Positions 49,254-57,941 of a DNA stretch of 64,000 nucleotides are shown piece by piece. This DNA comes from Clostridium sp. CF012 (GTDB lineage: Bacteria; Bacillota; Clostridia; Clostridiales; Clostridiaceae): NCBI RefSeq assembly GCF_018861755.1, contig NZ_JAHLEF010000002.1, positions 62,001 to 126,000 on the forward strand, written 5' to 3'. A program made the position numbers and the translations under genes. The notes under the pieces are model-generated. The model ran no database searches, was not told the origin of the DNA, and worked only from the letters and a program-made list of their open reading frames with translations. The number at the start of each line of letters is the position of its first letter. Within the stretch, counting starts at the first letter, position 1.

Positions 49254-49706
49254 TTACGCCTTTTCAACTTCTTCCACAATTTCTATCTGTTCAGTTGTTT
49301 CAGCCATTTCTGTTGCCTCTATATTTTCAACATCAACTACATTTTGCTGCACAATGCTCTCTTCAATAATATCGTTACAAACCTCTGCTTTAGTTAGTAG
49401 CATAAAGCAATTCGAAACTTTTTTATTGACTTTACCCACACCAAATATTAGAAATGCGATACCTCCATATATACCAATTGGTTCAAACATTCCTGGTAGC
49501 AATTGTGATGTCAATAATGCTTTTCTTACAGTAGCAACATCGTACCCCTGAGTTACAGCTTGACTAACAGTAGTTTTATACAATAAAATGTTATTTACTA
49601 ATAAAGCAACTCCAATCAGTGCAACAACTGATGCTGCAACATACATAACAGTTGAAATAGCAGATCCTTTAAGTTTTTTAGATACATTCTTTTCTTTAAT
49701 TCCCAT
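49254..49706 (-). CDS. Small membrane protein with acidic tail, unknown
   Basis: A 150-residue protein I do not recognise. It has a basic N-terminus (KEKNVSKKLKG), a first membrane helix (about 18-42), a polar loop, a second helix (about 75-92), and a cytosol- or surface-exposed tail. The tail is very rich in Glu and Ile/Val (EATEMAETTEQIEIVEEVEKA). There is no signal cleavage site. It is transcribed alone and ends close to repeat A4. Function unknown. Confidence 0.6.
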   Translation of the reverse strand: MGIKEKNVSKKLKGSAISTVMYVAASVVALIGVALLVNNILLYKTTVSQAVTQGYDVATVRKALLTSQLLPGMFEPIGIYGGIAFLIFGVGKVNKKVSNCFMLLTKAEVCNDIIEESIVQQNVVDVENIEATEMAETTEQIEIVEEVEKA

Positions 49707-50102
49707 AATAATTTGTCCCCATTTCCGCCCTTTAAGGCTACATTATAATTTCAATTTAATACTGAGTTGATATTATTTTTTAATAACATCTTATCCTATT
49801 AGTTCATATTACTAGATAATTGTTACAGTCAGGTGTCAATAATGTTAACAAATTATAACCATTAAGTCATACATAATTCTGTTCCTTCTTATATTATAGA
49901 TTAAATAAAAAAATAGGAAACTAAGTCCCTATTCATTAAATATTATTCACTTTTTATCTTAAATTTAAACAATTAATAATTGTTACATACTCATAAGAAT
50001 ACTCACATGGCGCTTAAAATATTAGCATAAAGATATGCTTAACAACTAATAATCGTTATGTCCCACCTAAAGAATACTTATAGCATGCTAAAAATAAAAA
50101 CA
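49707..50102. other. AT-rich gap upstream of the membrane-protein gene
   Basis: No gene. Short palindromes are present, such as AACAATTAATAATTGTT (about 49970-49986) and the segment AATAATCGTTATGTCCC (about 50049-50065), a close match of which recurs before repeat B2 at 56131. It must hold the promoter of the 49254-49706 gene. Nothing else is recognised. Confidence 0.4.
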
Positions 50103-50348
50103 GGTATGAAACCTCCCCGTAGTGATTTGCAATACGAAACGACAAAACTATTGAAATTTGATTTAGAAATTCTTGCTTTGCGAATGTAAAATTCTCGTAA
50201 GCTTGCCAGGAAGGCAAGCTAGCGAACCTGAGGCAGGACGCCGAATGTGAGCGTTAGAGAATTTTACATGAGCAAAGCATTAGAATTTCTTAATCAAATT
50301 TCCAGTTTCAAGTTCGTATTGCAAATCACGCTGGAGAAATTTCATACC
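50103..50348. repeat. Repeat family B, copy 1 (246-bp palindrome with GC-rich core)
   Basis: The arms start GGTATGAAA, pass through TGATTTGCAATACGAA and GAATGTAAAATTCTC, and pair over about 88 nt. The roughly 60-nt centre is GC-rich and includes CTTGCCAGGAAGGCAAG. A stretch of about 36 nt in the core is identical in copy 2 (56193). It lies 23 nt past the NlpC/P60 gene stop. No ORF. Confidence 0.85.
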
Positions 50349-50371
50349 GTATATTTTAGCTTAAATTTTAC

Positions 50372-51604
50372 TTATTGTATTATTCTTTTACCTATTACAA
50401 AGTTATCTTGATAATAGCCAGTTAATTCAGATATTTTAACAACATCACCAGGTTTAGGAGAATGCATAAATTTATTATTACCAATATATATTCCTACATG
50501 AGATACTTCAGCAGGAGCAGCTGTGTTTGTAGTAAAAAAGACTAAATCCCCATTTTGAAGATTATTTACTTTAACAGATGCACCTTTATCTACCTGATCC
50601 ATAGTTGTTCTAGGCAAGCTTATACCAAAGTTTTTATAACTATACTGTACAAAGCCCGAACAATCAAATCCACCACTTATATATCCGCCAGTAGCGTTGA
50701 ATTTTGCTGGTGTTGCGCCACCCCATAAATAAGGAGACCCCAAAAATGTATTCGAATATGACACTAAGTTATTTCCAGTTGTTTTTGTATCATATTGTTG
50801 TCCATTTTCAACATATTGAGCTTTGTTTGATGTATCCGTAACCATGCTTACATAAGATTTATATATATATCCCCAGTCACCAGCATATTTAATTTTATAG
50901 AATTCGCCTTCAGTTCCATATATATCCACTTTATCATTAGGATATATTTTTCCCATTACAGTAATATTATTAGTCAATGAAGCTGTTTTTCTTACACTTA
51001 AAAAATCTGAGGCTGTAACAGTTCCAACTCCCGTAGGCTTTACTGCAGGTACAGTTGCTGGTTTAGTTACAGGTACAGTAGGACTGCTTGTACCATTTGT
51101 ATTCACAATCTTTTGCCCTGTAACTTTTACATACAAAGCACTTATATAACTTGTTTTACCTGAAAAAATTATTTTATAAAAACCATTTGTATTTTCAAGC
51201 ATCGTCACTTTGCTTCCAAGCTTAATAGTCCCAGTAACAGGATAGGTTGTCCCAGCTCCAGACCTTACATTTAAAATACTTGTTGTTATAACTCCATATT
51301 TTTCTACGTTAGCGGGTTTTACACTTACCGCACTATTATCAGGAGAAGTACTTTTTACTATATTTATATATGAAGTATGTACATATCCAGTTTTCCCACT
51401 ATAACTTATTTTATAAAAATCCCCTTCTTTTCCAAGGGTATTTATCTTTGTATTCTTCAAAATAAAACCTGTAATAGCAGAGGTCAGTGAAGGTTTTTGC
51501 CTAACATTTAGTGAGGCTGTATTCACAACTCCACTATCAGCAAGTGCGACTTTGGAACTTACCATTGTAAGTAACATTACTATAAAAGCTATTCTTTTTT
51601 TCAT
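50372..51604 (-). CDS. Secreted cell-wall hydrolase: three SH3 domains plus NlpC/P60 peptidase
   Basis: A 410-residue exported protein. It has a signal peptide (about 1-22, ending ALA), three bacterial SH3 domains (about 25-85, 103-163 and 195-256) for wall binding, and a proline/threonine linker near 170-190. The NlpC/P60 domain from about 280 has catalytic Cys315 (GGFDCSGF), His369 (SHVGIY) and His381. It should cut D-Glu-diaminopimelate-type bonds in peptidoglycan. Single gene; repeat B1 follows it. Confidence 0.92.
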   Translation of the reverse strand: MKKRIAFIVMLLTMVSSKVALADSGVVNTASLNVRQKPSLTSAITGFILKNTKINTLGKEGDFYKISYSGKTGYVHTSYINIVKSTSPDNSAVSVKPANVEKYGVITTSILNVRSGAGTTYPVTGTIKLGSKVTMLENTNGFYKIIFSGKTSYISALYVKVTGQKIVNTNGTSSPTVPVTKPATVPAVKPTGVGTVTASDFLSVRKTASLTNNITVMGKIYPNDKVDIYGTEGEFYKIKYAGDWGYIYKSYVSMVTDTSNKAQYVENGQQYDTKTTGNNLVSYSNTFLGSPYLWGGATPAKFNATGGYISGGFDCSGFVQYSYKNFGISLPRTTMDQVDKGASVKVNNLQNGDLVFFTTNTAAPAEVSHVGIYIGNNKFMHSPKPGDVVKISELTGYYQDNFVIGKRIIQ

Positions 51605-51903
51605 TCGATTACCTTCTCTCTATACTCTATATTTCAGTTCAAACATATACTATACCTTAAACACTACTTATGATTTTGGTCTTATATCTATATTTCGTCA
51701 TAATTTAATTTATGAGATAGTCAGATTCGTGCATTCGCCCCCTTTTTTTTGAGTAATATTAAAACTCCCATTCAAAAATACTAAGGGAAATATGATTAAG
51801 TAGTATTTAGTATTATAGCACTCTTATACTAAAATATAGCTGTTTTGAGAAATTCAATCTTATTATTTTAGAAAAACCTATGATATATAAATTACACTAC
51901 TTA

Positions 51904-52130
51904 TTATTCTTTAATATCCAGATTATTCGCTTTTAATTTGAAGTTTAAAACTTTTGATAATTCATCAATGTTACCTTCAAAAGGGAAACATAATAGTTTA
52001 GTTTCATCTTCAAAAATCATAAAAAATGCTGGTTGGCTTTCAGAAATTATTATATAAACTTCATGTACTAAGGTCTTTAAAAATTTCCCATTTACCTTAA
52101 CAGCAGGATAAAGTGGAATTCTAATAGCAT
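51904..52130 (-). pseudogene. Small minus-strand ORF without a usable start codon
   Basis: A frame of about 75 codons ends at 51904 (TAA) and reads AIRIPLYPAVKVNGKF... to LKANNLDIKE, with coding-like composition. The well-placed ATG (GAGGTG, 6 nt spacing, CAT at 52128-52130) is in a different frame and stops after 12 codons. In the long frame only non-standard codons such as ATT follow the ribosome site. A frameshift just after the start is the simplest reading, or an unusual start. No family recognised. Confidence 0.45.
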
Positions 52131-52291
52131 AAATATCACCTCTTTATTAACCTTCCCATAATGAATTGTAGTTATGTCCAAAAGCCATAATTACTGAATA
52201 CATATATTGTGGTTATATGGAAAGTTATGTATACTAAAGTTATAACTATAAAATTTTCATCATAAAAATTATGCACTTAGGAGGATTTGTT

Positions 52292-52882
52292 ATGAAAACA
52301 AAATTATCAATTTCAGTAATTATTTTAATCCTGATATCCATAATTATAACAATAAGTTCCTGTGCTAAAAATAGCAAAGACACAGTGCTTAGGATTCAAG
52401 ACTATTTTCCAAAGAAAGGAATGATAAAAAAGTTCAGTGGTGGTTTCGAAAATTCAGGATTCACCCAAATAATTGATAAAATAAATGGAAATAAATTTCA
52501 GATAAAGCAACAAGATACAGCAACTGGAGTAATACTTATTTACCAAGTTTCCGATACGGATATAAGATTAATATTTAGTAAGGAAGAGCCCGAGGGAAAG
52601 TTTAAAGAGAACTATATAGGGCTAGTTGAACCTAACGCAAATGATATTATATTGAAAACCCCTCTAGAAGTTGGCACAAGATGGACTGATGCCTCAGAGT
52701 TAAAATATGAGATTACTGGAATTAATGTTCCAGTAAATGCTCCAGCAGGCTCCTTCTCCGCCATAGAAGTTACATCGATTAGGGATACCTTTAAATCTAA
52801 AATGTATTATGCGAAGGACTTAGGCCTCGTCAAAAGAACTATTGAAGGCTATAGTGAAGATGAACTTATAAAAATAGATTAA
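52292..52882 (+). CDS. Lipoprotein of unknown function
   Basis: A 196-residue exported protein. A hydrophobic signal (about 5-20) ends in the lipobox ITISSC with Cys24 as the lipidation site. The mature part is beta-rich with no motif I recognise. The ATG at 52292 with AGGAGG 7 nt upstream is preferred over the upstream ATG at 52271. It is a single gene on the plus strand, followed by a strong terminator. Confidence 0.75.
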   Translation: MKTKLSISVIILILISIIITISSCAKNSKDTVLRIQDYFPKKGMIKKFSGGFENSGFTQIIDKINGNKFQIKQQDTATGVILIYQVSDTDIRLIFSKEEPEGKFKENYIGLVEPNANDIILKTPLEVGTRWTDASELKYEITGINVPVNAPAGSFSAIEVTSIRDTFKSKMYYAKDLGLVKRTIEGYSEDELIKID

Positions 52883-52895
52883 CTTAAAATAAAAA

Positions 52896-52928
52896 ACTTC
52901 AGGAGGAGTATAAATCTCCTTCTGAAGT
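52896..52928 (+). terminator. Terminator of the lipoprotein gene
   Basis: ACTTCAG-GAGGAG pairs with CTCCTT-CTGAAGT around a short loop, then CTTTAAT. It lies 14 nt past the stop codon. Confidence 0.75.
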
Positions 52929-53132
52929 CTTTAATATTGGTCATTACAACTCTTTTATATTAAATACTATTTTCCATAAAGTATAAGTTATTTCTATGTA
53001 ATAATGTTAAATTATTTAAAATTAATTTAGGAATTTGTATAATTAAATAAGAACATGATGGTATAATATGGCTAAATAACTTATTCATAAAGTATGGGAT
53101 AAATATTAATAAACTCGGAGGTAATCGTAGTT

Positions 53133-53294
53133 ATGGAATCTATTATTGGGTTTATATTTGAACTGTTTAAGATTAAAGACTCTAAAGACCCTGAATATAA
53201 TGACTTTATTAATCTCCTTATTTTTTTACTAACATATTTCGGTATCTTTATTGCTTTTCTTTGGGTATGCAGCAAGCTAGGCTTGTTCAGATAA
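53133..53294 (+). CDS. Small single-helix membrane protein (53 residues), unknown
   Basis: A 53-residue ORF from ATG 53133 to TAA 53294. It has a clear CGGAGG site 12 nt before the start. The first half is charged (FKIKDSKDPEYNDF). A strong membrane helix covers about 27-45 (LLIFLLTYFGIFIAFLWV), and the tail is short and basic. Ribosome site and helix make it credible. Not recognised; it lies among other small envelope proteins. Confidence 0.6.
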   Translation: MESIIGFIFELFKIKDSKDPEYNDFINLLIFLLTYFGIFIAFLWVCSKLGLFR

Positions 53295-53384
53295 TTCCTA
53301 ACTTGCTAATCAAATAATTATAGTTTAAGTAAATAAGTTTGGTTTCCTTAATAATAAGAATTTGAAAGAAAGGAACTGATTACA

Positions 53385-53906
53385 ATTAAAAGAATAATAT
53401 TCCTGATTATTATTACGTTACTATCAAATATACTATTGATTGGATGTACTTCACAGAAATTATCACAAGAACCACCTAAATTAACAATAACTATTGGAGA
53501 CAAAGGATTACAATATGTTACTGTAAAAAACAAATGGGATGGTGCTATATATGATAGGAAAAATACATTTCAAAGTATATTAAAAGAAGACTCTAGCATT
53601 GAGACTCCATATTTTGAGTTTGGTAAAATTGTTGTGATTAATTTTAAAAATAATCCTCCAGACAAATTCACTATATCTGATATTTTAATTGATAAAAACG
53701 GAAGTAAGAGGTATTTTACCCCAATAATTAATATTCCATTTGAACTAAAGGATGGCAAATATTCTTTTGAAATTAAGAAAAACATAGAAGCAGAATTGGA
53801 TTCGTATTTTGTTCCAAATATGACTTATTTTAGAGGTTATAGAATAACTGCTTCTTGGGGGAAAAATGAATGTGAATATGCATTTATCATTAAAACAGCT
53901 AGATAG
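53385..53906 (+). CDS. Putative lipoprotein with non-standard start
   Basis: The readable frame begins after a TAA at 53355 and has no ATG, GTG or TTG before its signal sequence. A hydrophobic stretch IIFLIIITLLSNILLIGC ends in a lipobox Cys, so the protein must start upstream of the TTG at 53436. AAAGGA at 53369-53374 points to ATT at 53385 (or CTG at 53376) as start. The mature domain is about 150 residues, rich in Lys and aromatic residues. Unknown family; a start-codon mutation or rare start is possible. Confidence 0.5.
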   Translation: MKRIIFLIIITLLSNILLIGCTSQKLSQEPPKLTITIGDKGLQYVTVKNKWDGAIYDRKNTFQSILKEDSSIETPYFEFGKIVVINFKNNPPDKFTISDILIDKNGSKRYFTPIINIPFELKDGKYSFEIKKNIEAELDSYFVPNMTYFRGYRITASWGKNECEYAFIIKTAR

Positions 53907-54220
53907 CCATACCAAATATGAATAATGCCAAGTTATAGTTAGTACATATTTTTCTTAAAGTTTGTGTAGTTAGTAGGAAGGATTCTAGAATTTGAATCAA
54001 AATATAAATGCGAAGTTACTCGCTTAAATAACAATCAAGCAATATTGGTATTAGGGGATAAAGTTGAAAAGATAGGTTGATTCATAATGTTCATTTTTTA
54101 TGTCATACCAGCCATAAAATAGTAGTTCGTTATTCATATAATGCTATATGAGTGGGGTTGTAGTATATAATAATTTTACTGTTTTAATAAAAAAACATAT
54201 GAGATAGGGGGGGGCTTATT
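53907..54220. other. Gap with a small decayed coding fragment
   Basis: About 314 bp. A 36-codon frame without a start (53970-54080, includes LEFESKYKCEVTRLNNNQ) looks like a gene remnant. The rest has no clear feature except a run of eight G (about 54208-54215) serving as the next gene's ribosome site. Confidence 0.4.
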
Positions 54221-55090
54221 ATGTCAAAAGATATATTTAATAAAGAGTGTGAAGCTAGAATTAAGTTAGCAAGAGAAATTGCGAGTAAATGTTCAATAGA
54301 ATATGGAAGGGAAATCATTATTGTTGGTTCTGTTTCAAGGAATCTTGCAGATGAAGATTCTGATATTGAAATAGAATTTTTAGTAGATAATTTAATATCA
54401 GAAGAAAACATGATTAATTGGATTAAACAGATTGGAGGAACAGATATACATCCGTATGGTGTACCAATAGGGGATGGATCAGTTTGGATAATATTTAAGT
54501 ATAAAGATTATTGGATTGAAGCAGGATGGCAGACTATTAGTAGCATGAAAAATAACATAAATTCAATTATAGAAGGTAAAGTAATTACCCATGATAAACT
54601 TATTCTTGCTTCAGTATTAAAAGATGCAATTTTTATCAGAGATAATGCTATATTAAGTGATTTACAAGGACAATTAAATCTTTATCCAGAAGAACTTCAG
54701 AAAGATATCATAGCAAATACAATTGAACCTTGGACTATGGGTTTGTCAATAGCGGTTAGAAAAATGCTATCTAAGAGAGAGGATAAAATTCCATTCCTTC
54801 AAAGAATGATACCAGATATTCAAAGGATTTTAAGAATTTTATATGCAATAAATAGACAGTGGGAACCAGATTGGAAATGGACAAAATATATAATTAGTAA
54901 TCTAGAGATAAAACCACAAAATCTAGAAGAGAGGATAGATTCAATTATATGTATAAAAGATACTAAAGAGAATTTAAAGAATTGTTTTGAGTTAATAAAT
55001 GATACATTATTACTTATACCAAAAGACCTTGAACTAGATGAGACAGTTGCAGATATATTAAAAAATATTGATACAACTACGATAGTATAG
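54221..55090 (+). CDS. MNT-type nucleotidyltransferase domain protein
   Basis: A 289-residue protein with the Pol-beta/MNT signature GS-x10-D-x-E at Gly36-Ser37, Asp48 and Glu50 (VGSVSRNLADEDSDIE), which binds the metal and nucleotide. The C-terminal half is helical, as in kanamycin-nucleotidyltransferase-like proteins. Substrate unknown: a drug, tRNA or protein target are all possible. No partner HEPN gene is visible beside it. It has a G-run ribosome site and is followed by a GNAT gene, so a small modification cluster is possible. Confidence 0.7.
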   Translation: MSKDIFNKECEARIKLAREIASKCSIEYGREIIIVGSVSRNLADEDSDIEIEFLVDNLISEENMINWIKQIGGTDIHPYGVPIGDGSVWIIFKYKDYWIEAGWQTISSMKNNINSIIEGKVITHDKLILASVLKDAIFIRDNAILSDLQGQLNLYPEELQKDIIANTIEPWTMGLSIAVRKMLSKREDKIPFLQRMIPDIQRILRILYAINRQWEPDWKWTKYIISNLEIKPQNLEERIDSIICIKDTKENLKNCFELINDTLLLIPKDLELDETVADILKNIDTTTIV

Positions 55091-55192
55091 TATTATTCTT
55101 GTTTTTCACTTATTGACTGATGTTAAGACGTAATTTTCGTATATTGTGATGGAGCAAAATTTTTATTTTACATTTATTTGGAGGGGATACAT

Positions 55193-55744
55193 ATGGATTT
55201 TACTATTGAATTTGGACAAGCAAATGATATTGATGAATTAGAACAACTTTACAATGATTTAAATGACTATTTGGCAAAAGGAGTAAATTATCCTGGATGG
55301 AAAAAGGGTATATATCCTATAAGACAAAATGCAATTGATGGAGTCAAAAACGACAACCTTTATGTGGCAAAGCATAATGGGAAAATCATTGGTTCTATTA
55401 TTTTAAGTAATGAACCTGAACCAGAATATTATAATGCTAAATGGGGATTTGAGTCTGACTATTCAGATGTTTTTGTTATACATACATTTGTTGTTCATCC
55501 GAAATTTATGAAATGTGGTGTAGGCAAAGCACTAATGGAATTTGCTGATGAATGCAGCATTAAGTCACAAGTTAAATCAATTAGGCTGGATGTATATGAA
55601 GGAAATATACCTGCCATAAAGTTGTATGAAAAATGTAGTTTTAAATATATTGATACTGTTGATTTGGGACTTGGAAACTACGGATTGGATTGGTTTAAAC
55701 TATATGAAAAATTAATATCAGATAATATGTATAGTCTTATGTAG
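55193..55744 (+). CDS. GNAT family N-acetyltransferase
   Basis: A 183-residue acetyltransferase. The acetyl-CoA motif is HPKFMKCGVGKALMEFADE with the R/Q-x-x-G-x-G/A variant KCGVGKA, preceded by the strand VIHTFVVHP. The later NIPAIKLYEKCSFKYI motif is also typical. The ATG at 55193 with GGAGGGG is the start; the upstream in-frame ATG (55178) lacks a site. Substrate is unknown. It is on the same strand as the nucleotidyltransferase. Confidence 0.8.
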   Translation: MDFTIEFGQANDIDELEQLYNDLNDYLAKGVNYPGWKKGIYPIRQNAIDGVKNDNLYVAKHNGKIIGSIILSNEPEPEYYNAKWGFESDYSDVFVIHTFVVHPKFMKCGVGKALMEFADECSIKSQVKSIRLDVYEGNIPAIKLYEKCSFKYIDTVDLGLGNYGLDWFKLYEKLISDNMYSLM

Positions 55745-56083
55745 TATTTATTACATACTTTACTTATAAGAGAAAATCAAAAAAAAGATGACGGAATATT
55801 CATAAACCGCGTCACAAGAGTATATTATTATGACTTGCATCAAAAAAATCTCGTAGAAGATAAGTGTAGTCACAAATCATCCTCTGCAAAAAAAGATAAC
55901 AATGCTAAAAGTGGCGTGAATTTATATATTATGTTAGCAGGTAAAGTCATTGGCGGTTACTCTTATCCTAATACAGATGTATTCGGAGCATGCAGTTCTT
56001 TATATGGAAAATCATTACAGGAAGTAACAGTATTGAGTTTTCAGCAATGGAGTGAAACCTGGAAAAAGAAATATAGCAATTAA
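55745..56083 (+). pseudogene. C-terminal fragment of an unknown protein
   Basis: The frame is open from the GNAT stop codon to 56083. Coding-like sequence reads from about DDGIFINRVTRVYYYD to a confident end (SLQEVTVLSFQQWSETWKKKYSN). There is no ATG before that region; the only start is a TTG at 55835 without a ribosome site. I take it as the 3' end of a broken gene. Family not recognised. Confidence 0.5.
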
Positions 56084-56192
56084 AATAGTTATCCCACAAT
56101 CTTCAAATAAAGCTAATGAACTACTAAAAAAATAATAATCGTTATATCCCCCCAAGGTTTTTCCCACTACCTAGAAAACAAAGCGTAAAATT

Positions 56193-56416
56193 TCTCCTGC
56201 GTGACTTGCAATAAGAAGCGTAGAAACTATTGAAATTCCATTTAGAAATTCTTCTTTTGCAAATATAAAATTCTCGTGAGCCTGCCAGGACGTCAGGCTA
56301 GCGAACCTGAGGCAGGACGCCGAATGTGAGCGCCAGAGAATTTTATATTTGCAAAAGATTAGAATTCCTTAATGGAATTTCAAGTTGCAAGCTCTGATTG
56401 CAAGGCACGCAGGAGA
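56193..56416. repeat. Repeat family B, copy 2 (about 224-bp palindrome)
   Basis: The arms start TCTCCTGCGTGACTTGCAAT and pair over about 85 nt. The centre contains the same core of about 36 nt as copy 1, starting GCTAGCGAACCTGAGGCAGG. It lies 14 nt past the 3' end of the PDZ membrane-protein gene. No ORF. Confidence 0.85.
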
Positions 56417-56430
56417 CTGGGCACCTTTTT

Positions 56431-57723
56431 TTATTTCTTATCTATGTCTTTCATTTTTTCTAACACATCTTTAAAACTTTCATCATCCATCTTTACTATA
56501 GAATTATCTTTTGGTAACTCCCTTGGTACAATTACTATTCCTAGTCTCTTGTTCCCAGCCATATTGCTATAGCTCATGTCCTTTAGTTCCCCAGACGGTT
56601 TTTTGATTTTTAAAGATAGTGACTTAAAATTTCCTTTAACAATATCTAAAATCTCTTCTTCAACCTCTATTTTTTTATTATCAATCTGGACTATTAAATC
56701 TCCACTTTGAATCCCCATTTCGAAAGCAGGGGATCTAGGTGCTACTTCTAGCACCATAATTCCCTCATCGCTGCTAAAAAATTTAGGCTTTAAAGTGAGC
56801 TCCATATGTTTTTCTAAATGCAGCATTGCTTCATGCAACGCAGCTGCAAATATCAAAATAAAAAATTGATAAGCTACCCCGAATACTGCGAGTTGTGATA
56901 TGGCTGTTAGCAGTACGCCATAGGCCATTATTAACGCTCCTGAAAAAAGGGTCTTCTTGCCTTTACTCTTTGTAAAGGTGATACTGCTATAACCGATAAC
57001 CCCATAAAGAGCAATAGAAGCTATAACTGAACTTTTTAGGATTCTAGAAGCAATATCCCCTCTTATTGCAGGCATCCACTGTGGAGTCATTAAGCTCTGT
57101 CCAGCCACTAAATCTGATGAAGCTGAACTTAACAGTATAAGTATAGCAATTGGTAATGCCCAATATCTTTTCAAGGCAAATCCACCAATAATCTTATTAT
57201 CTCTGTTTGTAAACACAGGAATGGCTCCTCTTGATCCATCTATCATCACTAAACTTCCCTCTATAATATGTAATACCCCAACCAAAGTCATTAAGGTAAG
57301 AATATCTATGTTTATAAAATCCAATTTCGGCATATGTAATATAATAGCTGCATATTTAAATACTAGGCTGGTTATACCCAAAACTGCACCTGAATAAGAA
57401 AAACAGATAAATCTAGGCTTAAATGCCATAAAAAACAATGACAACATAAACAATAAATAAATATTTGAATTCTCATCAAAAACTAGCCCTAAAAATGTAA
57501 ACATAAGACTTGCTAGGGCTCCTGCAAAAATTCCTATTACAATCTGAGATATAGTTAACTCAAAGGGTGAATCTAACTTTTCTCCCATTATCATTTTCTG
57601 CATAATAGCGATTTTCTTATTTTTATTATAAAAAATTACTCCAATCATTATTAGGATAAACGCATTTGAAGGATCTGAAATTGCAGAAGCAACTGCTCTT
57701 AAAGTATGTATTGCAATATCCAT
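56431..57723 (-). CDS. Membrane protein with C-terminal PDZ domain
   Basis: A 430-residue protein from the ATG at 57723, which has AAAGGAG upstream. About eight membrane helices (20-330) are followed by a cytosolic or external PDZ domain (about 330-415: EGIMVLEVAPRSPAFEMGIQSGDLIVQIDNKKI). PDZ domains bind protein C-termini. The gene lies behind ctpA, whose product also has a PDZ domain, so they may work together at the envelope. The open frame runs 60 codons further upstream through a hairpin-rich leader. Function not known. Confidence 0.8.
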   Translation of the reverse strand: MDIAIHTLRAVASAISDPSNAFILIMIGVIFYNKNKKIAIMQKMIMGEKLDSPFELTISQIVIGIFAGALASLMFTFLGLVFDENSNIYLLFMLSLFFMAFKPRFICFSYSGAVLGITSLVFKYAAIILHMPKLDFINIDILTLMTLVGVLHIIEGSLVMIDGSRGAIPVFTNRDNKIIGGFALKRYWALPIAILILLSSASSDLVAGQSLMTPQWMPAIRGDIASRILKSSVIASIALYGVIGYSSITFTKSKGKKTLFSGALIMAYGVLLTAISQLAVFGVAYQFFILIFAAALHEAMLHLEKHMELTLKPKFFSSDEGIMVLEVAPRSPAFEMGIQSGDLIVQIDNKKIEVEEEILDIVKGNFKSLSLKIKKPSGELKDMSYSNMAGNKRLGIVIVPRELPKDNSIVKMDDESFKDVLEKMKDIDKK

Positions 57724-57780
57724 TGAATAAAATTCTCCTTTCATATTGCTATAAAAAACTATATATTTCCAATATCTCCT

Positions 57781-57889
57781 ATGTAAATGCGTTACATGAC
57801 CTACAGTGATGCGCTCACCTACAGTGAAGCCATTACCTTTGGTAATGACATAGCCTAGGATGTGTGAAATCATCTGCGGTTCTGAGATG
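57781..57889 (-). repeat. Row of short hairpins in the leader of the PDZ gene
   Basis: ATGTAA-ATGCG-TTACAT (57781-57797), GTGA-TGCGC-TCAC (57806-57818) and ATTACC-TTT-GGTAAT (57832-57846), with a weaker CATCT/AGATG pair to 57889. A 10-mer, CCTACAGTGA, is repeated 18 nt apart. The frame is open through it. Confidence 0.5.
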
Positions 57890-57898
57890 TTGTTAAAA

Positions 57899-57935
57899 AC
57901 CAAGTATCCACCAAATTTATTGGTAGATACTTGGT
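57899..57935 (-). terminator. Terminator of ctpA
   Basis: On the minus strand ACCAAGTATC...GATACTTGGT with an inner ACCAA/TTGGT pair, then TTTTTAAC. It lies just past the ctpA stop codon and before the PDZ gene's leader. Confidence 0.85.
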
Positions 57936-57941
57936 ATGTTA

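Noticed and set aside
51605-51760. c-di-AMP (ydaO) riboswitch ahead of the NlpC/P60 gene
   Set aside because: This family is often regulated that way, but the needed conserved segments are not visible.
57724-57903. 60-codon N-terminal extension of the PDZ protein
   Set aside because: Starts inside the ctpA terminator, so it is unlikely to be translated from its own message.
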